DNA from: Reyranella sp.
GTDB lineage: Bacteria > Pseudomonadota > Alphaproteobacteria > Reyranellales > Reyranellaceae
NCBI GenBank assembly: GCA_021732965.1
Contig: JAKFVZ010000465.1
Span: 1-7,354, forward strand
Length of the DNA: 7,354 nt
Direction: 5' to 3'
Numbering within the stretch: the first letter of the stretch is position 1; each line of letters begins with the position of its first letter. A program made the translations under genes and the position numbers. Below the pieces are notes generated by a model. The model was not told the DNA's origin and did not search any database. It saw only the letters and a list, made by a program, of their open reading frames with translations. Shown here one piece after another: positions 1 through 6,062 of the stretch.

Positions 1-20
1 CATTCGTGACGGATGAACAT
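1..20 (-). CDS. ccoO: CcoO, cbb3 oxidase monohaem cytochrome c subunit, N-terminal fragment
   Basis: Only the first six codons are inside the window (M-F-I-R-H-E on the minus strand) and the gene runs off the left edge. The start is supported by a good Shine-Dalgarno AGGAG that overlaps the ccoN stop codon, seven bases before the ATG, and by the invariable ccoN-ccoO gene order in cbb3 operons. CcoO proteins commonly open with a short basic stretch containing H-E or H-x-x-x-E before the membrane anchor, which fits R-H-E. CcoO is the membrane-anchored c-type cytochrome that passes electrons to CcoN. The identity is inferred mostly from context, since six residues cannot identify a protein. Confidence 0.7.
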
Positions 21-30
21 CGCGCGTCTC

Positions 31-1491
31 CTAGGCTGCGAGGGCAGGGCGGGGACGGGCGGCGAGCGTTGCCTCGCCACGGATCGTGCGCCACATGTTG
101 TAGGCCATCATCAGCCCACCGGTGAGGAAGAAGATCCCGCCCAGCAGCCGGATGGCATAGAAGGGCTGCATGGCCGCGACGGTCTCCACGAACGAGTACT
201 GCAGGAAGCCGAGCTCGTCGTAGGCCCGCCACATCAGGCCCTGCATGATGCCGCTCACCCACATCGCGGTGATGTAGAGGACGATGCCGATGGTCGCGAT
301 CCAGTAGTGCCAGCCCATCAGGCGCGTCGACCACATGCCCGTCCGGTTCCACAGCTTCGGCACCATGTAATAGAGCGTGCCGAACACGATGAAGGCGACC
401 CAGCCCAGCGCGCCGGAATGGACATGGCCGATCGTCCAGTCGGTGTAGTGACTGAGCGAATTGACGGCCTTGATCGACATGACCGGGCCCTCGAACGTCG
501 ACATGCCGTAGAAGCCGACGGCGGTGACGGAGAAGCGCAGGCCGGGATCGGTGCGCAGCTTGTCCCAAGCGCCCGACAGCGTCATCAGGCCGTTGATCAT
601 GCCGCCCCAGCTCGGCATCCACAGCATGACCGAGAAGACCATGCCGAGCGTCTGCGCCCAGTCGGGGAGCGACGTGTAGTGCAGGTGATGCGGGCCGGCC
701 CAGATGTACATGAACACCAGGGACCAGAAGTGCACGATGGACAGGCGGTAGGAGTAGACCGGCCGGTTCGCCGCCTTCGGGATGTAGTAGTACATCATGC
801 CGAGGAAGGCCGCGGTCAGGAAGAAACCGACCGCGTTGTGGCCGTACCACCACTGGATCATCGCATCCTGCACCCCCGACCAGGCGCCGTAGCTCTTGGT
901 CCCGGTGATCGACACCGGCAGCGCGAGGTTGTTCACGATGTGCAGCATCGCGATGGTGACGATGAAGGCGAGGTAGAACCAGTTGGCCACGTAGATGTGC
1001 GGCTCCTCGCGCTTCAGCACGGTGCCGAGATAGGCCAGCAGGTAGGCGACCCAGACGATCGTCAGCCACAGGTCGACGAACCATTCGGGCTCGGCGTACT
1101 CCTTGCTCTGCGTGATGCCGAGCAGGTAGCCGGTGGCGGCCATGACGATGAAAAACTGGTAGCCGAGCAGGATGAACCAGGCGAGCGGCTCGCCGCCGAA
1201 CAGGCGGGCGCGGCAGGTGCGCTGCACGACATGGAAGGCGGTGCCGATCAGCGCGGTGCCGCCGAAGGCGAAGATCGCCGCCGAGGTGTGCAGCGGCCGC
1301 AGGCGTCCGAAGGTGAGGTAGGGGCTGTCGAAGCTGAGCTGCGGCCAGACGAGCTGGGCGGCGATGATGACGCCGACGAGGAAGGCCGCAACGCCCCAGA
1401 ACATCGTCAATACGACGGCGGCCCGGATCGGATCCTCGACATAGTGCGGCGTTGCTCGCGCACCGGCTGACAGGACGGCTGGACTCGACAT
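31..1491 (-). CDS. ccoN: CcoN, catalytic subunit I of cbb3-type cytochrome c oxidase
   Basis: This 486-aa polytopic inner-membrane protein reduces O2 to water with high affinity and pumps protons under microaerobic conditions. The expected ligands are all visible: H68 in the R-P-L-H-T-S motif (low-spin haem b), H217 in Y-G-H-N and H267/H268 in G-P-H-H-L-H (CuB), Y261 (equivalent of the cross-linked active-site tyrosine), and H355/H357 in G-H-V-H-S-G (high-spin haem b3 and haem b). These sit exactly ten residues later than the corresponding Pseudomonas stutzeri CcoN positions as I recall them. Length is normal for the family. The ATG is preceded by GGGAGAG at 1495-1501. An FNR/FixK-type box is centred 59.5 bases upstream of the A of the ATG. 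ccoO follows after 10 bases, so this is the first gene of a ccoNO(QP) operon. Confidence 0.98.
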   Translation of the reverse strand: MSSPAVLSAGARATPHYVEDPIRAAVVLTMFWGVAAFLVGVIIAAQLVWPQLSFDSPYLTFGRLRPLHTSAAIFAFGGTALIGTAFHVVQRTCRARLFGGEPLAWFILLGYQFFIVMAATGYLLGITQSKEYAEPEWFVDLWLTIVWVAYLLAYLGTVLKREEPHIYVANWFYLAFIVTIAMLHIVNNLALPVSITGTKSYGAWSGVQDAMIQWWYGHNAVGFFLTAAFLGMMYYYIPKAANRPVYSYRLSIVHFWSLVFMYIWAGPHHLHYTSLPDWAQTLGMVFSVMLWMPSWGGMINGLMTLSGAWDKLRTDPGLRFSVTAVGFYGMSTFEGPVMSIKAVNSLSHYTDWTIGHVHSGALGWVAFIVFGTLYYMVPKLWNRTGMWSTRLMGWHYWIATIGIVLYITAMWVSGIMQGLMWRAYDELGFLQYSFVETVAAMQPFYAIRLLGGIFFLTGGLMMAYNMWRTIRGEATLAARPRPALAA

Positions 1492-1494
1492 GAT

Positions 1495-1501
1495 CTCTCC
1501 C
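1495..1501 (-). promoter_or_regulatory. Shine-Dalgarno of ccoN and predicted short leader
   Basis: On the minus strand the purine run GGGAGAG ends three bases before the ccoN ATG. With the FNR/FixK-type box placed at -41.5, transcription would begin near 1509. A weak -10-like hexamer TAGTCT (1516-1521, 3 of 6 consensus bases) lies at the right distance. The leader would be about 18 bases long and hold little more than this ribosome binding site. The start point is inferred from activator geometry, not observed. Confidence 0.5.
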
Positions 1502-1543
1502 GCTTTGACGCGGGGAGACTAGGGAGGTGGGCCGCACTCTCCC

Positions 1544-1557
1544 TTGATGTGGGTCAA
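1544..1557. promoter_or_regulatory. FNR/FixK-type box between ccoN and the DUF2189 gene
   Basis: TTGATGTGGGTCAA matches the TTGAT-N4-ATCAA consensus of the Crp/Fnr family regulators FNR, ANR, FnrL and FixK at 9 of 10 defined bases. It is nearly palindromic, so it can serve either direction. Its centre (1550.5) is 59.5 bases from the ccoN start and 63.5 bases from the DUF2189 ATG. A class II position (-41.5) towards ccoN gives a start near 1509. Towards the right, TATGAA at 1578-1583 (4 of 6 bases of the -10 consensus) would give a start near 1590. Both leaders would be short. cbb3 operons are classical targets of these regulators. Which family member acts here cannot be told from the site. 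Confidence 0.88.
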
Positions 1558-1593
1558 GGCTTCGCGCCGCCAGCCGGTATGAAGTGTCGCATC

Positions 1594-1617
1594 ATGTCCG
1601 GAAAAAACGCACCATGA
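1594..1617 (+). other. Possible 7-codon upstream ORF overlapping the DUF2189 start
   Basis: An ATG at 1594 opens a seven-codon frame (M-S-G-K-N-A-P) whose TGA stop overlaps the DUF2189 start codon in an ATGA arrangement at 1614-1617. The predicted transcription start (about 1590) lies only a few bases upstream, so the mini-frame would be almost leaderless. The DUF2189 ATG itself has only a weak GGA 11 bases upstream, so translational coupling from this frame is conceivable. Such short frames also arise by chance, and nothing beyond the overlap supports it. Confidence 0.2.
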
Positions 1618-2438
1618 GCGAACCCGTCGCAGTGTTTCAGGGACCGTCGCCGCAGATCCGGCGCGTGCCCATCGACCGGCCCTGGGTCTGGCTGGCCGCA
1701 GGCTGGAACGATCTCTGGGCGGCGCCGGCGAGCGGCCTGGCCTGGGGAGCGGGGGCGGTCGCGGCGGGCTGGGCTTCCATCGCACTGCTGCTGTGGTTCG
1801 AGCAGCCTTGGCTGGTCCTGCCGCTCAGCGCCGGCTTCTTCTTCGTGGGACCGTTCATGGCGGTCGGCCTGTACGAGACGAGCCGCCGGCTCGGCGCGGG
1901 CCTGCCGGTCGATGGAAGGGCGACACTCGGTGCCTGGCGGCGCAATCCCGATCAGATCGCCCTCATGGGCGTCGTGCTGCTGCTGCTGCATCTCGCGTGG
2001 ATGCGCATCGCGCAGCTTCTGTTCGCCCTGTTCCAGGGCTCGGGCGTGCCATCCTGGGACCGGTTCACCGACGTGCTCTGGCATTCGGCCCGCAGCCTTC
2101 CGTTCCTGGCGGCCGGTGTGGCGATCGGCGCGGTGTTGGCGGCGCTCGCCTTCGTCATCGGCGCCTTCTCCCTTCCGTTCCTGCTCGACCGCCGACATTC
2201 GAACGTGTTCGAGGCGATCGCCACCTCGGTCGCCGCGGTGCGCCTCAACCCCCGGCCGATGCTGTTGTGGGCCGGCCTGATCGTCATGCTCGTGGCCATG
2301 GCGATGGTCCCGGGCCTGCTCGGCCTGGTCGTCGTGTTGCCGGTGGTGGCGCATGCCACCTGGCATGCCTATCGCGACGTGGTGGTCTTCGAGCCGGCTC
2401 CGCCCTCCGGTGAAGCCACCGCCGCTGCCTCTCCGTAA
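1614..2438 (+). CDS. DUF2189 family integral membrane protein
   Basis: This is a 274-aa protein with about five to six hydrophobic segments (roughly residues 41-61, 64-86, 113-140, 158-190 and 216-248). It resembles the DUF2189 family of predicted membrane proteins: G-P-F-M-A-V-G-L-Y-E-x-S-R at 79-91, L-P-F-L-L-D-R at 187-193, and a terminal H-A-T-W-H-A-Y-R-D motif at 247-255. The biochemical role is unknown. I chose the ATG at 1614 over an in-frame GTG at 1584 because the latter lies upstream of the transcription start predicted from the FNR/FixK-type box. The ribosome binding site is weak for either. It diverges from ccoN across that shared box, so co-expression with the cbb3 oxidase under low oxygen is a reasonable inference. 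A role in oxidase assembly or membrane adaptation would be a guess. Confidence 0.85.
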   Translation: MSEPVAVFQGPSPQIRRVPIDRPWVWLAAGWNDLWAAPASGLAWGAGAVAAGWASIALLLWFEQPWLVLPLSAGFFFVGPFMAVGLYETSRRLGAGLPVDGRATLGAWRRNPDQIALMGVVLLLLHLAWMRIAQLLFALFQGSGVPSWDRFTDVLWHSARSLPFLAAGVAIGAVLAALAFVIGAFSLPFLLDRRHSNVFEAIATSVAAVRLNPRPMLLWAGLIVMLVAMAMVPGLLGLVVVLPVVAHATWHAYRDVVVFEPAPPSGEATAAASP

Positions 2439-2477
2439 TTCTCCGTAGTCGAATCCCTGAATTTCCCGCTGGCGGGA
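2430..2477 (+). repeat. Tandem 8-mer at a stop codon followed by a small hairpin
   Basis: TCTCCGTA occurs at 2430-2437 and again at 2440-2447, straddling the DUF2189 stop codon. A short inverted repeat TCCCG-CTGG-CGGGA follows at 2464-2477 (five-base stem, four-base loop). There is no T run after it, so it is at best a weak Rho-independent terminator or a 3' stabilising hairpin. The duplication may simply be replication slippage. Confidence 0.3.
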
Positions 2478-2535
2478 CAGGTCGTATCGATGCTTGCGGA
2501 CCTGGCAGATGTGAAGCCGGGTCGAGAGAGGGGAC

Positions 2536-2670
2536 ATGAGCAGAAATCCGAAGCCAATGACTTCTGAGGAGTTCGTCCAGGACGTGAGCGGAGTCGGCCT
2601 GTGGCTGTCCGCCTCCCTCCTGCTCGTGCTCGCGATCGCCGCCGCCCTCGAGACACTCGCCACGGTGTGA
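2536..2670 (+). CDS. 44-aa single-span membrane microprotein, unknown function
   Basis: This short frame encodes 44 residues: a polar N-terminus (M-S-R-N-P-K-P-M-T, then acidic E-E-F-V-Q-D-V) and one hydrophobic helix at about residues 19-38 ending near the C-terminus. The purine-rich GAGAGGGG (2526-2533) just before the ATG is a convincing Shine-Dalgarno site. The gene lies 97 bases after the DUF2189 gene on the same strand and ends 55 bases before the converging TauE-like gene. I do not recognise the family. Single-span proteins of 30-60 residues are known accessory subunits of terminal oxidases (CcoQ and CcoM in cbb3, CydX in bd). Given its place beside ccoN, this one could stabilise an oxidase or act with the DUF2189 protein, but that is inference from size and location only. 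Confidence 0.6.
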   Translation: MSRNPKPMTSEEFVQDVSGVGLWLSASLLLVLAIAAALETLATV

Positions 2671-2674
2671 GGTC

Positions 2675-2689
2675 GCCTGCGGAACAGGC
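2675..2689. terminator. Weak hairpin between converging genes
   Basis: GCCTG-CGGAA-CAGGC forms a five-base stem with a five-base loop in the 55-base gap between the microprotein stop and the stop of the converging TauE-like gene. The location is right for a bidirectional terminator, but the stem is short and no T run follows on either strand. If it acts at all it is probably weak. Confidence 0.25.
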
Positions 2690-2725
2690 AAGGCGCTCAC
2701 ATCCGCCGCCTGAGCCGATCGCCGG

Positions 2726-3460
2726 CTACAGCCGCTGGCTCGCCAGGGCAAGCATGAGCAAGGCGTTGCCCACCAGCAGCGGCGCACTCACCCATGTCGC
2801 GGCCGCGCGCATGCGGCGGCGCATAATCAGTCCGCCCCAGCCGACGGCCACGAGCGCGGGCACGGTGCCCAGGGCAAACCCCGACATCGCCAGGGCGCCT
2901 TCCGCCACCGAGCCGGTGCCAGCCGCGGCCGCGAGCGCGCCGTAGAGGAGGCCGCAGGGCAGGAAGCCCAGCAGGACCCCGAGCCCGTACCGCCCGGCCG
3001 GGTGGCGGGAACGCGACAGCGGAGCGGCGAGCCGCGACAGGGCGGAATTCCAGGGAGTCGTCGTACCGCCGATCGCGAGGCCGGCCGCCTGCGCGATCAG
3101 CAACAGCGCCGCGATCGCCAGGAAGAGCGACGACAGCCAGGCAAAGCCGGTGGTTGCGGCGAACAGGGCGGTCGCGCCGCCTGCGATCCCGCCCAGCAGC
3201 GTGTAGGTCGTGGCGCGTCCCAGATGGTAGGGCGCCAGCGCCGCGCCGGAGAGACGCCGCCATTCGCCGTAGCCCGACGACGGCGTGGCGTCGGCGGTCG
3301 CCATCACCTGGCCCAGCACGAAGGGCCCGCACATGCCCGCGCAATGCAGCGCGCCGCCCGCGAGGCCGGCCAGGAACAAGGCCAGCGGCAGGGAGGCCGC
3401 GAACGCTGAAGGATGCAGGCCTTCGCCACAGAGGGCGATGAGGCGCGAGACGATTTCCAT
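2726..3460 (-). CDS. TauE/SafE-like (DsbD_2-type) membrane protein, probable cbb3/metal biogenesis factor
   Basis: From the ATG at 3460 the product is 244 aa with about six membrane helices. It shows the marks of the 'sulfite exporter TauE/SafE' group that falls in the DsbD_2/UreH-like domain: G-G-A-L-H-C-A-G-M-C-G at residues 35-45, Y-H-L-G-R-x-T-T-Y-T-L-L-G at 78-90, and G-F-L-P-C-G-L-L-Y at 165-173. The paired cysteines (C40, C44, and C169 after a proline) suggest thiol or metal (copper) chemistry in the membrane. Relatives are often found beside cbb3 oxidase genes and are thought to help assemble the enzyme. Upstream in-frame ATGs at 3505 and 3550 exist, but 3505 falls inside the FNR/FixK-type box and the residues before 3460 look non-coding. 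The box centre is 41.5 bases from the 3460 ATG, implying a leaderless message. The substrate is unknown, and sulfite export is only the inherited family name. Confidence 0.85.
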   Translation of the reverse strand: MEIVSRLIALCGEGLHPSAFAASLPLALFLAGLAGGALHCAGMCGPFVLGQVMATADATPSSGYGEWRRLSGAALAPYHLGRATTYTLLGGIAGGATALFAATTGFAWLSSLFLAIAALLLIAQAAGLAIGGTTTPWNSALSRLAAPLSRSRHPAGRYGLGVLLGFLPCGLLYGALAAAAGTGSVAEGALAMSGFALGTVPALVAVGWGGLIMRRRMRAAATWVSAPLLVGNALLMLALASQRL

Positions 3461-3494
3461 GTCCTGATTGGACACGTTCGGCGGCTCCGGCGTC

Positions 3495-3508
3495 TTGACC
3501 TGCATCAA
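3495..3508. promoter_or_regulatory. FNR/FixK-type box between the TauE-like gene and usp
   Basis: TTGACCTGCATCAA matches TTGAT-N4-ATCAA at 9 of 10 defined bases. The centre (3501.5) lies 59.5 bases before the usp ATG, the same spacing as the ccoN box to ccoN. A class II start would then fall near 3543, with a weak -10-like CAGATT at 3531-3536 (3 of 6 bases). Towards the minus strand, the reverse complement of 3467-3472 reads TCCAAT (4 of 6 bases of the -10 consensus), which puts the start at about 3460, on the TauE-like ATG itself. The site is therefore well placed to activate both directions. Universal stress protein and hemN genes are known members of Fnr-family regulons. Confidence 0.87.
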
Positions 3509-3560
3509 GGCGGGCGGGGGCATGGGGCCGCAGATTTCGATGCCTGCCAAGGAGCTGCCG

Positions 3561-4394
3561 ATGACCTACAAGACGATCCTGGTCCATTGCGATGCCGGCC
3601 CGAAGGTCGCCCAGCGACTCGCCGTTGCTGCGGACCTCGCGGAGCGGCACGCCGCGCATCTGGTGGGCCTGCATGCAAGCCCGCCGCTGGCGGCCCCGGT
3701 CTTCTTCGAGGGCATGCCCATGGACAGTCTTTTTGCCAGCTATGAAGCCGGCGCCAGGGCCGACGAGGGCGCCGCGCGCAAGGAATTCGACAAGGCACTC
3801 AAGGGGCGGCACCTCTCTTCCGAATGGCGCGTGACGGAGGGCTTCATCGACACCGAGCTCGCCGTCCAGTCGCGCTACGCCGACCTGCTGGTGGTTGGGC
3901 AGACCGATCCCGAGGCGCAGACGCCGACGCCGTCGGACCTGCCGGAATCCGTGGTTCTTTCGACCGGCCGGCCTTGCCTGGTCGTGCCGCATGTGGGCGT
4001 CCGCAAGCCGCCGGGTCAGAACGTGCTTCTGTGCTGGAACGCGACCCGCGAAAGCGCGCGGGCCGCGGCCGATGCTCTGCCGCTTCTGCGCGCCGCCCGC
4101 AAGGTGACGGTGCTCGTCGTCGACCCGCGCACCTCGCCCAACGGACATGGCGCCGAGCCGGGCGCCGACGTCGCGCATTGGCTGGCTCGCCATGGCGTGA
4201 AGGTGACGGTGCAGCGCGACGTCGCGGCAGACACGGATGTCGGCGGGGTCATCCTGTCGCGCGCCGCCGATCTCGACGTCGACCTGATCGTGATGGGCAT
4301 CTACGGACACAGCCGGGTGCGCGAGATGGTGCTGGGCGGTGCCAGCCGTACGCTTCTCGCCAGCATGACGGTTCCGGTCTTCATTTCCCATTGA
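3561..4394 (+). CDS. Tandem universal stress protein (UspA family)
   Basis: This is a 277-aa cytoplasmic protein made of two Usp domains, about residues 1-145 and 152-277. The second domain carries the nucleotide-binding signature G-x2-G-x9-G with a following serine at residues 246-262 (G246, G249, G259, S262), ending in the beta strand V-P-V-F. The first domain keeps the fold (T-I-L-V-H-C-D at 5-11, A-D-L-L-V-V-G at 107-113) but lacks the glycine signature, so it probably does not bind ATP. The start is set by AAGGAG at 3549-3554, six bases before the ATG; upstream in-frame codons are not needed. An FNR/FixK-type box lies 59.5 bases upstream and hemN follows after 11 bases. Low-oxygen or stationary-phase stress survival is the usual role of such anaerobically induced Usps. 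Confidence 0.93.
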   Translation: MTYKTILVHCDAGPKVAQRLAVAADLAERHAAHLVGLHASPPLAAPVFFEGMPMDSLFASYEAGARADEGAARKEFDKALKGRHLSSEWRVTEGFIDTELAVQSRYADLLVVGQTDPEAQTPTPSDLPESVVLSTGRPCLVVPHVGVRKPPGQNVLLCWNATRESARAAADALPLLRAARKVTVLVVDPRTSPNGHGAEPGADVAHWLARHGVKVTVQRDVAADTDVGGVILSRAADLDVDLIVMGIYGHSRVREMVLGGASRTLLASMTVPVFISH

Positions 4395-4405
4395 GGCGCG
4401 CGATC

Positions 4406-5764
4406 GTGGACGGCACCAACCTCACGCGGCGGAGCCTGGCGGCATACGACCGGCCCGTCCCGCGCTACACCAGCTATCCGACCGCCGCGCAATTCCATGC
4501 GGGGGTCGGGCCGGCGGATCACCGTGCCTGGCTCGCGGGCCTGCCCGACGACCGTGCCACGGTCTACCTGCATGTGCCGTTCTGCCGGCAACTCTGCTGG
4601 TATTGCGCCTGCAACACGTCGGCGATGAGCCGGACGCAGCCGCTCGACGATTATGCGCAGGCGCTGATGCGCGAGATCGACCTGGTTGCCGATGCCGTTC
4701 CGCATCTGCTGGTGGGCACGATCCAGTGGGGCGGCGGCACGCCCTCGCAGCTCGGCGCCGCGCGCCTGGCCCAGGTCTCCCGGCATCTGGCGGGACGGTT
4801 CGACCGGGCCAGCAGTGCGGAAACGTCGGTCGAGGTCGATCCGCGGTTCTGCGACGAGGCCTTCGTCGCGGCGATGGTCGATGCCGGCGTCACGCGGGTG
4901 AGCGTCGGCGTGCAGGATTTCGACATCGACGTACAGAAGGCCATCAACCGGCTTCAGTCGGTCGAGATCACGGGGGCGGCCATCGGGCGGTTCCGGGACT
5001 CCGGCGTGCGGCACGTGAACATCGATCTCGTGTACGGACTGCCGCGCCAGACCCTGGACTCGCTGGCGCGCACGCTCGATGTCGCCCTCGCGATCCGTCC
5101 CGAACGCTTCGCGGTGTTCGGCTACGCGCACGTGCCCTGGATGAAGACGCGGCAGCAGCTCATCGACGTGGCGACCCTCCCCGGCCTGCCCGAGCGCGCG
5201 GCGATGGCCGATCTTGTCGCCGAGCGGCTCGTCGCGGCCGGCTACAAGCGGATCGGCCTCGATCATTTCGCCCTGCCGGCGGATCCGCTGGCGACGGCGG
5301 CGGATCGCGGCCAGCTGCGTCGCAGCTTTCAGGGCTACGTCGCCGAGGCGTTGCCCTCGGTCGTCGGCTTTGGCGCGTCAGCCATCTCGAGCCTGCCCCA
5401 GGGATTCGTCCAGAACGCGTCCGATACCAGGCGATACCAGTCCGCCATCGCGGCGGGCATGCTTGCGACCGAGCGTGGCGTGGCAACTCATGCCGCGGAC
5501 CGGCTGCGTGCCGAGATCATCGACCGCTTGATGTGCAACTTCTCCGCGGACCTGGGCGAGATCTGCCACCGTCATGAGTTTGCGGTTGGACCCTTCCTGG
5601 GCGGTATCGCGGAACTGCCGGCGCTGATCGATGACGGCCTCGTGCGCCTCGACGGCGATCGGCTGCACGTCACCGATCGCGGGCAGCCGCTGGTGCGGTT
5701 CGTGTGCGCCGCCTTCGACCAATACCTTGCCCACGGCAAGGGACGCCATTCCAGCGGGATCTGA
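4406..5764 (+). CDS. hemN: HemN, oxygen-independent coproporphyrinogen III dehydrogenase
   Basis: HemN is a 452-aa cytoplasmic radical-SAM enzyme that decarboxylates two propionates of coproporphyrinogen III to form protoporphyrinogen IX without oxygen, supplying haem under anoxia. The cluster motif C-x3-C-x2-C-x-C is at C60, C64, C67 and C69, preceded by Y54 and H56 as in E. coli HemN. G-G-G-T-P-S, S-V-G-V-Q-D-F, N-I-D-L-V-Y-G-L-P and F-Q-G-Y follow in family order. Length is normal, and the presence of the fourth cysteine and these blocks favours true HemN over the HemW/HemN-like haem chaperones. The start is GTG at 4406, with GAGG at 4393-4396 nine bases before it; an in-frame TTG at 4391 overlapping the usp stop is a less likely alternative. 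It is probably co-transcribed with usp (11-base gap). Haem made here would serve CcoN, CcoO and FixL. Confidence 0.96.
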   Translation: MDGTNLTRRSLAAYDRPVPRYTSYPTAAQFHAGVGPADHRAWLAGLPDDRATVYLHVPFCRQLCWYCACNTSAMSRTQPLDDYAQALMREIDLVADAVPHLLVGTIQWGGGTPSQLGAARLAQVSRHLAGRFDRASSAETSVEVDPRFCDEAFVAAMVDAGVTRVSVGVQDFDIDVQKAINRLQSVEITGAAIGRFRDSGVRHVNIDLVYGLPRQTLDSLARTLDVALAIRPERFAVFGYAHVPWMKTRQQLIDVATLPGLPERAAMADLVAERLVAAGYKRIGLDHFALPADPLATAADRGQLRRSFQGYVAEALPSVVGFGASAISSLPQGFVQNASDTRRYQSAIAAGMLATERGVATHAADRLRAEIIDRLMCNFSADLGEICHRHEFAVGPFLGGIAELPALIDDGLVRLDGDRLHVTDRGQPLVRFVCAAFDQYLAHGKGRHSSGI

Positions 5765-5776
5765 CGGAGTCATTCG

Positions 5777-5992
5777 ATGAGCACATACCTTCTCGTTCAG
5801 CGCCATGTCGAGGCCGCACTCGCCGAGGCGGCGGCCAAAGGAATCGACGGCGATGTCGTGGCCCGCTCCCTGCTGTCCGAGGCGATCCGGATTTTCCGGC
5901 TCAACCGCTCGGTCGGGGACATCGCCGCCGAGCTCGGCGCGGCGATCGACAATCTCGACGAGGATGCGCCGCTCGCCTTCATCCGGCCCTGA
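5777..5992 (+). CDS. Small conserved-looking helical protein, unknown function
   Basis: This 71-aa soluble protein starts at an ATG preceded by ACGGAG seven bases upstream and lies 12 bases after hemN, so it is very probably in the same operon. The sequence is almost entirely predicted helix: an alanine/glutamate-rich first half (about residues 8-21), a central segment with S-L-L-S-E-A-I-R-I-F, then R-S-V-G-D-I-A-A-E-L and an acidic N-L-D-E-D-A-P tail ending in F-I-R-P. No cysteines, metal motif, signal peptide or membrane span is present. I have an unverified impression that similar short proteins occur near FNR/FixK-regulated genes in other Alphaproteobacteria. No function can be assigned. 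Its position between hemN and fixL suggests a role at low oxygen. Confidence 0.85.
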   Translation: MSTYLLVQRHVEAALAEAAAKGIDGDVVARSLLSEAIRIFRLNRSVGDIAAELGAAIDNLDEDAPLAFIRP

Positions 5993-6001
5993 GTTTCGTC
6001 C

Positions 6002-6039
6002 CGCCCCTCGGGCGTGGTATCGTCCGCGGCACGCGCCGC
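6002..6039. other. Two small GC hairpins in the gap before fixL
   Basis: The 70-base gap between the 71-aa gene and fixL holds two perfect short inverted repeats: CGCCC-CTC-GGGCG (6002-6014) and GCGGC-ACGC-GCCGC (6026-6039). Neither is followed by a T run, so neither is a canonical terminator. They could slow polymerase, protect a processed 3' end, or reduce expression of fixLJ relative to hemN. In DNA this GC-rich such stems also arise by chance. Confidence 0.3.
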
Positions 6040-6062
6040 CGATCGATGCAGAACACATTTCC

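Noticed and set aside
13..1470. A 485-codon open frame on the plus strand opposite ccoN.
   Set aside because: ccoN has every catalytic ligand on the minus strand. The opposite frame is rich in R, H, D, E, Q and G with no domain, as expected from the antisense of a GC-rich gene.
1505..1518. TTGACGCGGGGAGA as a possible additional FNR-type half-site near ccoN.
   Set aside because: Only the left half matches. The right half lacks TCAA, and the position overlaps the predicted transcription start.
2697..4391. A 564-codon minus-strand frame spanning the TauE-like gene and the antisense of usp.
   Set aside because: It crosses two well-supported genes in other frames and has a low-complexity R/A/G/H composition. 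It is a GC-bias shadow.
3824..4405. A 194-codon upstream extension of the hemN frame.
   Set aside because: It lies over usp in another frame and has arginine-rich shadow composition. The HemN family N-terminus fits the GTG at 4406.
5805..6062. An upstream in-frame extension of fixL that could have supplied an N-terminal domain.
   Set aside because: It overlaps the 71-aa gene and reads as S/R/P-rich sequence with no PAS or membrane character.
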